In this document: positions 34,289-43,805 of the stretch, piece by piece
Numbering within the stretch: the stretch's first letter is position 1
Layout: each line of letters opens with the position of its first letter
Origin: Dyadobacter sandarakinus
Lineage (GTDB): Bacteria > Bacteroidota > Bacteroidia > Cytophagales > Spirosomataceae
Reading direction: 5' to 3'
DNA length: 64,000 nucleotides
NCBI RefSeq assembly: GCF_016894445.1
Contig: NZ_CP056775.1
Span: 4,032,001-4,096,000 of the forward strand
Position numbers and translations under genes: made by a program
Notes under the pieces: generated by a model
Database searches by the model: none
What the model was told of the DNA's origin: nothing
Seen by the model: the letters and a program-made list of their open reading frames with translations, nothing else

Positions 34289-34975
34289 TCACTCCCGCTT
34301 TACCGAGCTTGCACCCGAGGTATTTGAATGCACGTCTCTGGCATCGCCGGCATAGCGGATGCTGCTGGCGCCGCTGGCATCAGCGTGGACAGTGTTACTT
34401 GCCATGACATGCGCACTGCTGGCACCGGAAGCTTCAATATTGGCGGTTTTGCTTGAAAAATCACGGCCTTTGAAGGACGAAGCCCCCGACACTTCACCAT
34501 CCAGCACGTCTCCTTTACCGGTCAGTACAAGCGAAGAGGCACCCGAAAGATCAAAGGTCACCTTGGGGGCCGATACTTCCATGGTTACCTGCGAGGCCCC
34601 TGAAACTTCAATATCCATACTTTTAACACCTGAGAATGGTGCTACGGTCGCTTTGGACGCACCCGAAAAATCGACACCTTCCAGCGAAGGCATGGTAATG
34701 CTGACATTCACCTGCTTGCGGCTTTTGGTCCAGCTGTTGTTGCGGTAACCCAGGTGCAATGTGCCGCCTTTTACAGACGCTTCCAGCTCTTCCAGGTCTT
34801 CGCGGCGGCCGCTGGTATGAATGCTGAATTGTTTTCCCTGTTTCACGTCAATCCGGAAGGCACTGCCCATGGACACCTTTGTAAAGCCGGAGGCAGAAAA
34901 ACTTCTGGTATCCTGGGCATCGCATGCAATGGTGATGATCAGGGCAAAAATGGGAAGTAAGAAAGCTTTTTTCAT
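34289..34975 (-). CDS. GIN-domain (DUF2807) exported protein
   Basis: A 228-residue protein with a signal peptide (MKKAFLLPIFALIITIACDA). The rest is a DUF2807 domain, a right-handed beta-helix-like fold with repeated SGASS motifs (DFSGASKATVA, EVSGASQVTM, DLSGASSLVLTG, EASGASSAHV, DASGASSIRYAG). Such domains occur in putative adhesins and envelope-stress proteins of Bacteroidota. It lies 64 bases after a PspC-DUF2807 fusion gene that has the same repeat type, so the pair probably arose by duplication and shares regulation with the PadR gene upstream. Confidence 0.88.
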   Translation of the reverse strand: MKKAFLLPIFALIITIACDAQDTRSFSASGFTKVSMGSAFRIDVKQGKQFSIHTSGRREDLEELEASVKGGTLHLGYRNNSWTKSRKQVNVSITMPSLEGVDFSGASKATVAPFSGVKSMDIEVSGASQVTMEVSAPKVTFDLSGASSLVLTGKGDVLDGEVSGASSFKGRDFSSKTANIEASGASSAHVMASNTVHADASGASSIRYAGDARDVHSNTSGASSVKRE

Positions 34976-35039
34976 CGTATTCAAAGATTAGGTTTTTTAC
35001 AAGAGATGGCGTACCGGTGACAAAAGTTGCACGAGCACG

Positions 35040-37598
35040 TTATTGCTGTGCATTAATCTTACTGGCGCCATTTGCATTACTGTTCAGCTGCGGAATGTGG
35101 CCGAGCTCGATTTTGGAGGCGCCGGATGCTTTTACATCTGCCTGCTCAATGCGCATATCGGTAGCGGTCATTTTGCACGCGCCGCTGGCTTCGAGGTGCG
35201 CATTGCGTGCCGAGCCTTTCAGGTACAGTTTGGATGCTCCCGACATATCCACGTCCAGTTCTACCGTTTCCACACTTACCTCTACTTTGGACGCTCCGGA
35301 AACATCCACGTTGAGCTTGTTCAGCCCTGTGAAATCAACGATCCGGGCGCGGTTTGCTCCTGTAATGGCAACACCTTCCACCGTGGGCATTGTAATAACC
35401 AGCCCTACCCGCTTCCATTTGTTGCTGTCAAAAATGCTGAACTCGTCTTTCCGCTTGATATGCAGCTCACCATCTTCCGTATAAACCGAAAGGTTATCCA
35501 CGTCCTCCTGACTGTCCGAATCGGCACTGACATTGAACTCGGAGCCTGGCCGCACAATTACTGAAAATGCACCCGCAACCTGTACTTTATTGAAGGTACC
35601 AACCGTGAACTGCTTGATGTAGTTGCCTCTTTCGCCCAGGTCCACATTACTGTCTTCATTGTCATAATTGATTGACATATCTTCATTTTCCTGATTTTCC
35701 TGATTGCTTTCCGTATTCAGAAACTGGGCAGGAAGGTTGACACATATCAGCCCTGAATCGGGACGCATGGTCCACAGCAGGTTTTTCCATATCACTTCAT
35801 CGCCTTCCAGGTTGTATTTGGTGAGGGCTTTATGATTGTCTTCCCAATGTGAAAGCTGATAGTAGAAGTCACGCGTGATCCTGAATGTCTTATTATATGG
35901 AATGTTCAGGTTAAGATCAATGTGCTGGTCGCGGAATGGTCCCTTTGTGCCCAATGCAGGACCTTCCGCAAAAATCATGAGCGAATCCCTGAATTCAGGA
36001 TTGTACTGGATACCCTCGGCATTTTTGCGGGCATCTTCTCTTGTTCTTCCTCTTGCATAAATTGTTTTTTCAAGACGCAGACTGTCTGTGGAGGCATTGT
36101 ACCCCGTGAGCTTGATGCTGGTCCCGATGTTTTCCTCCTCATGATCCTCCCTCCTGTCGAGTGTGAGGGTGCCCTGTGGGAAGGCATAGTAGCTTGTCTG
36201 CAATATTTCTCCCCTTTTGGCAAAGTTACGCTGGTAGCTTACGCCACCAATCGTAGCCCCGATGATGCCCACGATCCAAAGTCCCAGGAGGGTCAGCCAT
36301 ACCGAAGCTGTTACAACTCTCTTGTTGGACAACAGGGTAAGTCCCAGCAGCAGGAACGTGATTAAAGGTACTGCTGCCACGAGCAGTCCTGAGAAGACCA
36401 CCACGCCCGGCAGTTCCTGGAAGATCAGGAATGGAGCAGGCAGATCGTCGAAAGTAGCAAAGCTGGCAAGCCCGAATGCTACGCTGCCCCCAATCAGCAG
36501 TCCCAGGAGCGACATGACGGCCATTGCCACAAGCAACACACCAATAAAGATGCGCAGTACTGGCCCTACTCCCCTCAGCAGCTTACCTACTGCCGTAATG
36601 ATCAGTGCAATCGCGCGAAAAGGAAAGAGCAGGATTTTGGTTACAATATGCTCTTCTCCCGCTTTTTCATCCAGATTAAGGCTTTGCTTGATGTTGGATT
36701 CGATATTGGAGAGCGTAATCGGCTCGCCCTGCATTTCCATTTTCTCGGTCAATGTTTTTGCAGCCGGCGCAATCACCCAAAGTACGATGTAAATGATCAC
36801 ACCTGTACCAAACAGCAGGATCGACAATACCCATATAAAACGTACAACACCCAGGTCTACCCCAAAGTATGAAGCCACACCCGCTGCCACACCGCCTACA
36901 ACCTTACGGTCCGGATCACGGTAAAACTTCTTGATCTTGGCATCTTCTTCCAGGGTAACCGATCCTGGAAAAGCTATCCACATGGCAATGTATACCAGCG
37001 TTACAAAAGCTGAAAACGGCCCAAATGCATCTTCCATGTTCAGGTCCAGCATGCCTGAGCCTGCGGGCAGTCCGATTACTGCAAAAAGAAAGGCCAGGCG
37101 CACCCAGATCGGATCTATCGTAAAATGGTGCGCAAGTCCTGCCGCCACACCACCAATCAGCTTGCGCCGCAGGTCACGAAAAAGCTTTCTGGGAGCTGCT
37201 GATGTCCGTGGGGCCTCCGTTTTGGGCGGAAAAGGCGCTGCAGAAGGTTCCTCACGGGGAATCTGCGTGTGGGTATGAGCAGTCCTCGCTGCGGTTTCCA
37301 GCGGATCGGCAAGGATATCTTCGGCTTGTTCAATGGCTTCAAAATCAGCCACGGTACCCATCGCCGCAATGAGCTCGTCTACGTCGGCCAGGGATATTAC
37401 CTGCTTGTTTTCGGCTTTTTGTTTGTTGTAAAAACGTTCTGCAATCCTGCTTTCAATGTCTGAGATGATTTCTTTGCTGTCGGCAAAAGAAGAGAAGTAG
37501 CGCTGCACGGACGAAAGGTAAACTTTCAATTTCTCGTAGCCATCCTCTTCGATATGGAATATGACGCCGCCTATATTAATGCTGATGGTCTTTTTCAT
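35040..37598 (-). CDS. PspC-domain and DUF2807 fusion membrane protein
   Basis: An 852-residue protein. Residues about 1-90 form a cytosolic head (MKKTISINIGGVIFHIEEDG). Two PspC-like segments follow (LRRKLIGGVAAGLAHHFTID and DRKVVGGVAAGVASYFGVDL), each with membrane helices. Several more helices (about 330-470) lead to a periplasmic region ending in a DUF2807/GIN repeat domain (GAFSVIVRPGSEFNV, NVDVSGASKVEVSVE). PspC proteins take part in membrane-stress responses. The small PadR gene lies 30 bases upstream and the GIN gene downstream, which suggests a PadR-controlled envelope-stress operon. Confidence 0.88.
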   Translation of the reverse strand: MKKTISINIGGVIFHIEEDGYEKLKVYLSSVQRYFSSFADSKEIISDIESRIAERFYNKQKAENKQVISLADVDELIAAMGTVADFEAIEQAEDILADPLETAARTAHTHTQIPREEPSAAPFPPKTEAPRTSAAPRKLFRDLRRKLIGGVAAGLAHHFTIDPIWVRLAFLFAVIGLPAGSGMLDLNMEDAFGPFSAFVTLVYIAMWIAFPGSVTLEEDAKIKKFYRDPDRKVVGGVAAGVASYFGVDLGVVRFIWVLSILLFGTGVIIYIVLWVIAPAAKTLTEKMEMQGEPITLSNIESNIKQSLNLDEKAGEEHIVTKILLFPFRAIALIITAVGKLLRGVGPVLRIFIGVLLVAMAVMSLLGLLIGGSVAFGLASFATFDDLPAPFLIFQELPGVVVFSGLLVAAVPLITFLLLGLTLLSNKRVVTASVWLTLLGLWIVGIIGATIGGVSYQRNFAKRGEILQTSYYAFPQGTLTLDRREDHEEENIGTSIKLTGYNASTDSLRLEKTIYARGRTREDARKNAEGIQYNPEFRDSLMIFAEGPALGTKGPFRDQHIDLNLNIPYNKTFRITRDFYYQLSHWEDNHKALTKYNLEGDEVIWKNLLWTMRPDSGLICVNLPAQFLNTESNQENQENEDMSINYDNEDSNVDLGERGNYIKQFTVGTFNKVQVAGAFSVIVRPGSEFNVSADSDSQEDVDNLSVYTEDGELHIKRKDEFSIFDSNKWKRVGLVITMPTVEGVAITGANRARIVDFTGLNKLNVDVSGASKVEVSVETVELDVDMSGASKLYLKGSARNAHLEASGACKMTATDMRIEQADVKASGASKIELGHIPQLNSNANGASKINAQQ

Positions 37599-37628
37599 GA
37601 TTGAAATAATCGAATGTCTTTAATGAAA

Positions 37629-38003
37629 TCAGTTAGGGTCGGATAAATCATGCGATGCAGCTTTTCCCATGTCTTCCGTGCGTTTGATCACGGTTTGCAC
37701 CGACTCGGCCAGCTCAAACCAGGTTGACTGCATGGCATTCAGGAAAATCTTCCCCTCTTCCGTCAAAACATAGTATTTCCTCGGCGGACCAGACGATGAT
37801 TCCACCCATTTGTAATCCAGCCAGCCCGAGTTTTTCAACCGGGTAAGAAGCGGGTACAACGTACCTTCCACCACCATAATGTGCGCGGACGTCAGTTCAT
37901 CCAACATATCGGAGGCATATACTTCGCCCCGCGATATGATGTGCAGGATGCAGAATTCCAGAATTCCTTTGCGCATCTGCACCTGGGCATTTTCAATATT
38001 CAT
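37629..38003 (-). CDS. PadR-family transcriptional regulator
   Basis: A 124-residue winged-helix protein. It begins MNIENAQVQMRKGILEFCIL, then has HIISRGEVYASDMLDELTSA and VVEGTLYPLLTRLKNSGWLD, the typical PadR helix-turn-helix and wing. It precedes the PspC fusion gene by 30 bases. In Bacteroidota such PadR/PspC pairs are common, and autoregulation is expected. A promoter with both -33 and -7 elements lies upstream (38071-38101). Confidence 0.93.
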   Translation of the reverse strand: MNIENAQVQMRKGILEFCILHIISRGEVYASDMLDELTSAHIMVVEGTLYPLLTRLKNSGWLDYKWVESSSGPPRKYYVLTEEGKIFLNAMQSTWFELAESVQTVIKRTEDMGKAASHDLSDPN

Positions 38004-38070
38004 GTGCTTTCATGTGTTAATTAAAATGACTCGTTCATGGCTAATAGATAGATGCTGAGATCTAACACTA

Positions 38071-38101
38071 CAAAGGTATACACAGGTACTTTGTGATGCA
38101 A
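38071..38101 (-). promoter_or_regulatory. Candidate promoter of the padR-pspC operon
   Basis: On the minus strand TACCTTTG (38071-38078) matches TAnnTTTG, and TTG lies at 38099-38101 with a 20-base spacer, as expected for a -33/-7 pair. AGGTAC/AGGTAT repeats at 38074, 38084 and 38101 overlap it and may be a PadR binding site. Confidence 0.55.
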
Positions 38102-38107
38102 GGTACC

Positions 38108-38148
38108 ATGTTAAAAAAAAGTTACCATTGTTATGAATGGCAACTTTT
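38108..38148 (-). terminator. Rho-independent terminator of the T9SS repeat-protein gene
   Basis: On the minus strand AAAAGTTGCCATT pairs with AATGGTAACTTTT and is followed by a T-run of eight. It stops transcription before the padR promoter, 36 bases after the stop codon at 38184. Confidence 0.8.
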
Positions 38149-38183
38149 AGGTATGACCGGCTATATTCCTGGAAAGTCTTTTG

Positions 38184-40127
38184 TCAGTGTGCTACTACCA
38201 CTTTATGGAGCTGGCTAGTACCATCTTTCCGTACAACCCTGGCGAAGTACAACCCTGGCTGCAAGCGGCTTACATCTATACTCCTGACCGGTTTTGCAGA
38301 TGAATAAACAACTGCCGACCGGCTGTTGATCAACTCCACCTTGCGTACCTGTTTCCAGTCAGAGCCCTGAAATGACAGTATTTCGGAAGTGGGATTGGGA
38401 TATATACTTACCCTTTCTACTTCCCCGAATGTCAGGCTGATGATTTTACTATAGGTAAACTTTCCATCCGCATCCACGATCCTGAGCCTGTACAGGTTTT
38501 TGCTGCCTGCTGCTATACGGGCATGTGCATACTGGTAGCTGACAAGACTGTTGCTCTCTCCTTTTGCATTTACGATGCCAAGCTTGTTCCAGGACTTACC
38601 ATCGGTACTTTGCTGTATTTCAAAAAAGCTGCTCTGTGTTTCGGAAGTAGTAGCCCAGCTGAGCTCAGCCATGTTACCCTCTGTATGGCCTGCAAATGTT
38701 ATCAGGGTTACAGGCAGGGGTGGCTGGTCTGCTTCGAGCTTTACAATCCAGTAGTCGTAGCTTCCGCGGGACACCTGGCTTTTCTCTCCGCCTGCGCCTG
38801 CATCCGTATATCCACCCAGCAGGTAACCTCCATCCGAAGTAGGTGCCACAGCCCGGAGGTTATCCGCACCTTTGCTACCCACTGTTTTATCCCAGATTAC
38901 AGTAGTACCGTTCATAGAAAGTTTTACGACCCAGTAGTCGAAGCTCCCCCGGCTTTTTCCCGTTTTATCACCACAGGCACACGACTCCGACGATCCAGCA
39001 AGTATGAATGAGCCGTCCGGCGATTGCAGCAGGGCATGCAGCTCGTCACGGCTGGCACTGCCTATGGTACGGTCCCACTGCTTTTCTCCTGCCGGCGACA
39101 GCTTTACCACCCAGTAGTCCGAGGCTCCTTTGGGCTCTTCGGTTTTATCGCCGCTCGCTATGGCTTCGGACTGGCCACCAAGGATGAACCCGCCGTCTGA
39201 AGTCTCTTTTAATGCACGCAAATCCTCTGCTCCGTCTCCACCCAGCGTCCGGTCCCATTGCTTGGTACCGTTTGCAGCGATTTTAACAATCCAGTAATCA
39301 CTGTCATATTCATATTCTCCGGACAGCTGGTTGGTTTCCGACTTATCGCCCCCCATACCTGACGTGGAGGTCCCTCCCATGATGTAGCCACCATCCCTGG
39401 TTTGCTGGATTGCGTAGAGCTGGTCATTCAGGCCTCCGCCGAAAGTCTTGTCCCATTGCTTTGTGCCATTGGCGGAAATTTTTACCACCCAGTAATCATT
39501 TGTTTGCATGGTTCCCCGCCGGTCTTCTGTTTTATCCCCGCTGATCCCCGAATTGGAATACCCGCCAAGAATATAGCCACCGTCGCTGGTCTGCTGCACG
39601 CCCCTGAGAATTTCAAAGGAATCACCGCCAAACACCCGGTCCCACTCCTTTGTGCCGTCTGCAGAAAGCTTGATAACCCAGTAATCCGACCCGCCTCGTA
39701 CCACGCCCGACAGATCGCCGCCTGCGCCATAGGTGTACCCGCCCAGGATGTACCCTCCGTCACGCGTCTGCTGGAGTGAATAAAGTACATCTTCGCTGGA
39801 TGCACCAAAAGTTTTGTCCCACTCCTTGCTGCCATCCGGTGCCAGTTTCAGAATCCAGAAATCCCTGTCGCCCTGGGTAATTTCCGACTTATCGGCACTG
39901 ATCCCTGACTCCGATGCACCACCGACAATGTAGCCGCCGTCAGCGGTTTGCTGCAAGGCAAAAAGCTGATCCAGCCTGCTTCCTCCCCTTGCGCGCTCCC
40001 ATTGTAAATTGGGAGTAGTTTGTGCCCGACAGGTAGTCAGGACCAGCATCCCAATCCCCAGAATCATCCCTGAACACCTCACAACTGTCTTGATCCCGGA
40101 CAGAAAAGGGCATAATGCGAATTTCAT
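38184..40127 (-). CDS. Secreted seven-repeat protein with type IX sorting domain
   Basis: A 647-residue exported protein. The signal peptide ends near LTTCRAQ. Residues about 45-470 hold seven repeats of roughly 60 residues, each with a TSDGGYILGG-type motif, a DYWVVKLS-type motif and a GTKQWDKTFGG-type motif. The number and spacing suggest a seven-bladed beta-propeller. A beta-sandwich region follows (VTLITFAGHTEGNMAELSW), then a T9SS type A C-terminal domain (SIYPNPTSEILSFQG, YFARVVRKDG). It should be exported by the PorU/PorV system also encoded here. Binding partner or enzyme activity is not apparent. Confidence 0.85.
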   Translation of the reverse strand: MKFALCPFLSGIKTVVRCSGMILGIGMLVLTTCRAQTTPNLQWERARGGSRLDQLFALQQTADGGYIVGGASESGISADKSEITQGDRDFWILKLAPDGSKEWDKTFGASSEDVLYSLQQTRDGGYILGGYTYGAGGDLSGVVRGGSDYWVIKLSADGTKEWDRVFGGDSFEILRGVQQTSDGGYILGGYSNSGISGDKTEDRRGTMQTNDYWVVKISANGTKQWDKTFGGGLNDQLYAIQQTRDGGYIMGGTSTSGMGGDKSETNQLSGEYEYDSDYWIVKIAANGTKQWDRTLGGDGAEDLRALKETSDGGFILGGQSEAIASGDKTEEPKGASDYWVVKLSPAGEKQWDRTIGSASRDELHALLQSPDGSFILAGSSESCACGDKTGKSRGSFDYWVVKLSMNGTTVIWDKTVGSKGADNLRAVAPTSDGGYLLGGYTDAGAGGEKSQVSRGSYDYWIVKLEADQPPLPVTLITFAGHTEGNMAELSWATTSETQSSFFEIQQSTDGKSWNKLGIVNAKGESNSLVSYQYAHARIAAGSKNLYRLRIVDADGKFTYSKIISLTFGEVERVSIYPNPTSEILSFQGSDWKQVRKVELINSRSAVVYSSAKPVRSIDVSRLQPGLYFARVVRKDGTSQLHKVVVAH

Positions 40128-40613
40128 ATGTAGTTGTTTTGTTTGCCTTGGAATTCAAATTTTAGATAGCCCTTTCTTTCTTTTTTGCATAGCAGTCCGA
40201 AATACTGCGCTTGCGGAAAGGTTGTTTTTATTTGGAAATCAGACGGGTATAATGTCTGAGTGTGCGGAAAGCCGGCAGGTGCGATACACCTGCACACGTT
40301 TTACGAAGTGAAGGAGAAAATATCAAAAGCGGAATTTTGGTAAGTGAAAAGCCTGTAAATCAGTCTGAATACTATTTTCTGCTCGGAAAATTGAAGGTAC
40401 GTGCATACTGATAGTTGATGATATTTTGAAAGTGCAGGGAGTGTAGTTGATACCGCTGTGTGCAGCCTTTCCAATTAATACTATGCTGAACATTAAACCT
40501 GTCGGTTTTTGTTTCAAATGTAATCGACCATTTACAAAATGCTTCGATTCTGATTCTCAAAGGCATAAATATTTGCATTTTTTTAGCATCTGGCCTGAGT
40601 GGTACCTTCAGGA
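40128..40613. other. Intergenic stretch without recognisable gene
   Basis: About 490 bases between two minus-strand genes. I see only short nonsense frames. A perfect 7-bp hairpin GCAGGTG/CACCTGC lies at 40275-40293 without a T-run. The promoter of the T9SS repeat-protein gene should be at the left end, but no clear TAnnTTTG match is present. Confidence 0.6.
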
Positions 40614-40655
40614 AAAAGGGCTTGTCGCAGGGATTCGTACCCGCAACAAGCCCTT
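40614..40655 (-). terminator. Rho-independent terminator of the M1 peptidase gene
   Basis: On the minus strand AAGGGCTTGT pairs with ACAAGCCCTT, with an inner GCGGGT/ATCCCTGC stem, followed by TTTTT. It lies about 20 bases past the stop codon. Confidence 0.85.
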
Positions 40656-40675
40656 GACCATACCAATCCGGAATA

Positions 40676-43060
40676 CTAATTCTTAGGAGTCGTAATCTTT
40701 CCTGCTCCCGTACCTTCCTGCTGCATCGGATTGGGCGTACGCCTCATTTGCTGCTGCTTGAAAATCTGGAACCTCGTAGGTTTGGCAACTCTCGGGAATG
40801 CATTATTTTCAGTATCAATGTCGGCGATCTGGAAGTATGGGTCCAGTGTCCATTGTACCACCTTCTTTTTGGTTGCAATCACCTTGTTGATCTGGGCATC
40901 ATTGAAGCGCCAGATCTCCGCAGGAAATACGGCCACAGAATCCGTACCATCCTCAAAGTCCATTTTTACGATCACAGGCATGGGAAGTCCGCCTTTGTTT
41001 TTGACGGACAATGTATAAAAGTTGGTATTGTTCCGGATCAGATCTTTCTCCGACTCGGTCAGGGTTGACAGGTACTGCTCGTATTTCTGGCGGTCAGCAT
41101 CGGTCACTTTAAACGGATCATACCGGTTGTAAAAGTCGGCCATGGTCGAGTCCTGAGCTACTACGGTTTCTCCTTTGGTTTTGGCATCCTGGATCTTGCT
41201 CATCGTCGTCTTCCGGCGGGCATCTTCCTTGCGCGCCAGCTCTTTTTCGATCTCCGGATTTTGCGTGTCGATGTTAAACCAGTCGACACTCACCAGATCC
41301 TGGTCCACAGGCTCGGTACCATAAAACCAGCCTTTCCAGAACCAGTCCAAGTCCACGCCGGAAGCATCTTCCATCGTCCTGAAAAAATCAGCAGGTGTCG
41401 GGCTTTTGAAGCGCCATCTTGTTGCGTACTCTTTGAATGCATGATCAAAAAGCTCGCGGCCCATGACCGTCTCGCGCAGGATGTTCAGTGCCGTAGCTGG
41501 TTTTCCGTAGGCATTGGGCCCCAGGCCGATCACATTTTCCGCGGAAGCCATGATCGGTGTCAATACGGATTTATCCGAAGACATATAGTCCGTGATCTGA
41601 TTGGGCTCGCCCCGCCGTGTAGGGAAGTTGTAGTCCCATTCTTTTTCAGCAAGGTACTGGCAAAATGTATTCAGACCCTCGTCCATCCAGGCCCACTGGC
41701 GCTCATCGGAGTTCACGATCATCGGGAAAAAGTTGTGGCCGACCTCATGGATAATCACGCCGATCATTCCGTATTTCGTGGCTTCGCTGTAAGTACCGTC
41801 CTCTTCGGGCCTTCCGCCATTGAAGCTGATCATGGGGTACTCCATTCCTCCGCCCGCAATCGAGTGACATGATATGGCCACAGGGTAAGGGTACTCAAAT
41901 GTACGCGCACCGTAAGATTTGAGGGTATGTGCTACTGCGCGTGTCGAATATTGCTCCCATAGCGGGTTACCTTCCTTTGGGTACACCGACATACACCAGA
42001 TTTTGCGGCCGCTTTTGTAAACATCCTGCTGCATCGCATCCCAGATAAACTTGCGGCTGCTTGCAAATGCAAAGTCACGCACATTGTCAGCCTTGTAAAT
42101 CCAGGTCTTCTTGCCCGGATTTTTATTTTCACGCTTTTCTGCCTTTTCCGCCTCAGCCTGCGTCACGATCATAACCGGTGTTTTTGAAGTCTCGGCTTGT
42201 TTCAGGCGCTGCTTCTGTGCGGCAGTAAGTACCTGTGCATAGTTCTGGCATTCGCCGCTGGCTGCCACCACGTGGTCAGCAGGTACCGTAATCGCAACTT
42301 TATAGTTACCAAAGATCAGCGCAAACTCACCCTGACCCAGAAACTGCTTGTGGTTCCAGCCATTTACATCATCATAGGGAGCCAGGCGGGGAAACCAGTG
42401 CGCAATGAAATAGTTGGCATTTCCGTCTTTTGGAAAATACTCGTAACCGCTCCGGCCATAGTACTCGGTAATATTGTAGCTCCACTCCACCGAAAACACG
42501 ATGCTGGTAGCAGGCTTCATGCCCGCTGGCAGATCAATACGCATCATGGTATTGTTGATTGTAAAAGGAAGTGCCTTGCCGGCCTTGTCTTTTACGGATG
42601 CGATTTTGTAACCATATTCCTTATCAGCGTCCAGGGACGAGCCGCGGCCATTGTTGAGCGCCTGCAGCTGGCTGGTGCTCATTCCTTTTTCATTGATGGT
42701 ACCGGTACGCGACATAGCCCCGATCCCGTCTTTCTTGAAAAGGTTCTGGTCGAGCTGCATCCAGATGTACTTAAGCTCATCCGGGGAATTATTAAAGAAA
42801 GTAATGGTTTCCGTGCCTTTGATGCTGCGGTTCTCATCGTCAAGCTCGGCTTTGATATCGTAGTCGGCGCGTTGCTGCCAGTACTCGCGTCCCGGTGCGC
42901 CGGAAGCGGCACGGGTTGAGTTGGGCGTTGGGAGCACAGTGCCCAGTTGTTCAAATCGGTCGTTGGCCTTGTAGTTAGGCGACGTAGGCAGCTGCTGGGC
43001 ATAGGATGCCACAGTGATCAGCAGGGTAAGTAACGGGAGCAGCGTTTTTCTCATCATCAT
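40676..43060 (-). CDS. M1-family zinc metallopeptidase, exported
   Basis: A 794-residue aminopeptidase-type protein with a signal peptide (LLPLLTLLITVASYAQQ). The zinc motif is HEVGHNFFP with the third ligand Glu in WMDEGLNTF, giving HExxH-x18-E. The substrate motif GGGMEYPMI is also present. The N-terminal beta-domain covers about residues 60-330. It should act in the periplasm or at the cell surface on peptides. Its start codon lies inside the 3' end of the HupE-like gene (86-base overlap); two further in-frame Met codons follow at once and the exact start among them is uncertain. Confidence 0.9.
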   Translation of the reverse strand: MMMRKTLLPLLTLLITVASYAQQLPTSPNYKANDRFEQLGTVLPTPNSTRAASGAPGREYWQQRADYDIKAELDDENRSIKGTETITFFNNSPDELKYIWMQLDQNLFKKDGIGAMSRTGTINEKGMSTSQLQALNNGRGSSLDADKEYGYKIASVKDKAGKALPFTINNTMMRIDLPAGMKPATSIVFSVEWSYNITEYYGRSGYEYFPKDGNANYFIAHWFPRLAPYDDVNGWNHKQFLGQGEFALIFGNYKVAITVPADHVVAASGECQNYAQVLTAAQKQRLKQAETSKTPVMIVTQAEAEKAEKRENKNPGKKTWIYKADNVRDFAFASSRKFIWDAMQQDVYKSGRKIWCMSVYPKEGNPLWEQYSTRAVAHTLKSYGARTFEYPYPVAISCHSIAGGGMEYPMISFNGGRPEEDGTYSEATKYGMIGVIIHEVGHNFFPMIVNSDERQWAWMDEGLNTFCQYLAEKEWDYNFPTRRGEPNQITDYMSSDKSVLTPIMASAENVIGLGPNAYGKPATALNILRETVMGRELFDHAFKEYATRWRFKSPTPADFFRTMEDASGVDLDWFWKGWFYGTEPVDQDLVSVDWFNIDTQNPEIEKELARKEDARRKTTMSKIQDAKTKGETVVAQDSTMADFYNRYDPFKVTDADRQKYEQYLSTLTESEKDLIRNNTNFYTLSVKNKGGLPMPVIVKMDFEDGTDSVAVFPAEIWRFNDAQINKVIATKKKVVQWTLDPYFQIADIDTENNAFPRVAKPTRFQIFKQQQMRRTPNPMQQEGTGAGKITTPKN

Positions 43061-43712
43061 GGGTATTGGTATATGCTAGGCTTGCGGTAGTTGTGTTGAC
43101 TGTGGTCAGACTTCTGAAAAATTCGTTGTTTAAAATAAGGGACAATGCCATTCCTGCAATAATGCCCGAAAGAATGTTCACCCAGCTCATGCGCTGTACC
43201 CGCAACAGCTCAATGGCCACAAATGCAATGCAGAGTACAATGAAGACGATGATCAGCTGGCCCAGCTCGAGGCCGATATTAAAGCCCAGCAAAGGACTTG
43301 TGATCTCCGCTTCCTGACCGAGCAGTGCGCGCAGGTAATTGGAAAATCCCAGTCCATGGATCAGCCCGAACACCAGTGCAATCACATACCTGAATGAAGA
43401 AGTACGTTCCGGCTGAGCAGCATGGCTCTTGGGGGTTTTGTAAAAAAAATTAAAAACTGCTGTAATGACAATCGTTACCGGGATCAGCAATTCTATCCAG
43501 TCTTTATCCACATTCACCAGTCCAAGCGTGGAGAGTGCCAGCGTAACGGAATGCCCGATGGTAAATGCTGTCACCAGAATAACTACCTTTTTCCAGTCTA
43601 CCAGCGTGTACACGGTACACAATGCCATAATGAAAAGAATGTGATCGTAACCCCGGGAATCGGTAATGTGGTTAAACCCGAGCAACAAATAAGCCTGAAA
43701 TTCTGACATCAA
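42975..43712 (-). CDS. HupE/UreJ-like membrane protein
   Basis: A 245-residue protein with about six membrane helices. The family signature GFNHITDSRGYDHILFIMAL with the His-containing TM1 end is present, followed by FTIGHSVTLALSTLGLV and GLIHGLGFSNYLRALLG. HupE/UreJ proteins are linked with nickel or cobalt handling, but many Bacteroidota members are uncharacterised. The last 50 residues (after SLILNNEFFRSL) are not membrane-like and overlap the M1 peptidase start, so the natural end may be earlier or the reading frame may be slightly damaged there. Confidence 0.82.
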   Translation of the reverse strand: MMSEFQAYLLLGFNHITDSRGYDHILFIMALCTVYTLVDWKKVVILVTAFTIGHSVTLALSTLGLVNVDKDWIELLIPVTIVITAVFNFFYKTPKSHAAQPERTSSFRYVIALVFGLIHGLGFSNYLRALLGQEAEITSPLLGFNIGLELGQLIIVFIVLCIAFVAIELLRVQRMSWVNILSGIIAGMALSLILNNEFFRSLTTVNTTTASLAYTNTHDDEKNAAPVTYPADHCGILCPAAAYVA

Positions 43713-43805
43713 GATTTAATAAAAGGTGCATTGACTGACAAATAATTGTCAAGACAAAAATGCCAGTCCGAAGATATTCTTTTCAATGCATGATTGCAAG
43801 GCGGG

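Noticed and set aside
40614..40655. Possible tRNA or attachment site from the long stem
   Set aside because: The stem with its minus-strand T-run is a normal terminator; no cloverleaf can be drawn.
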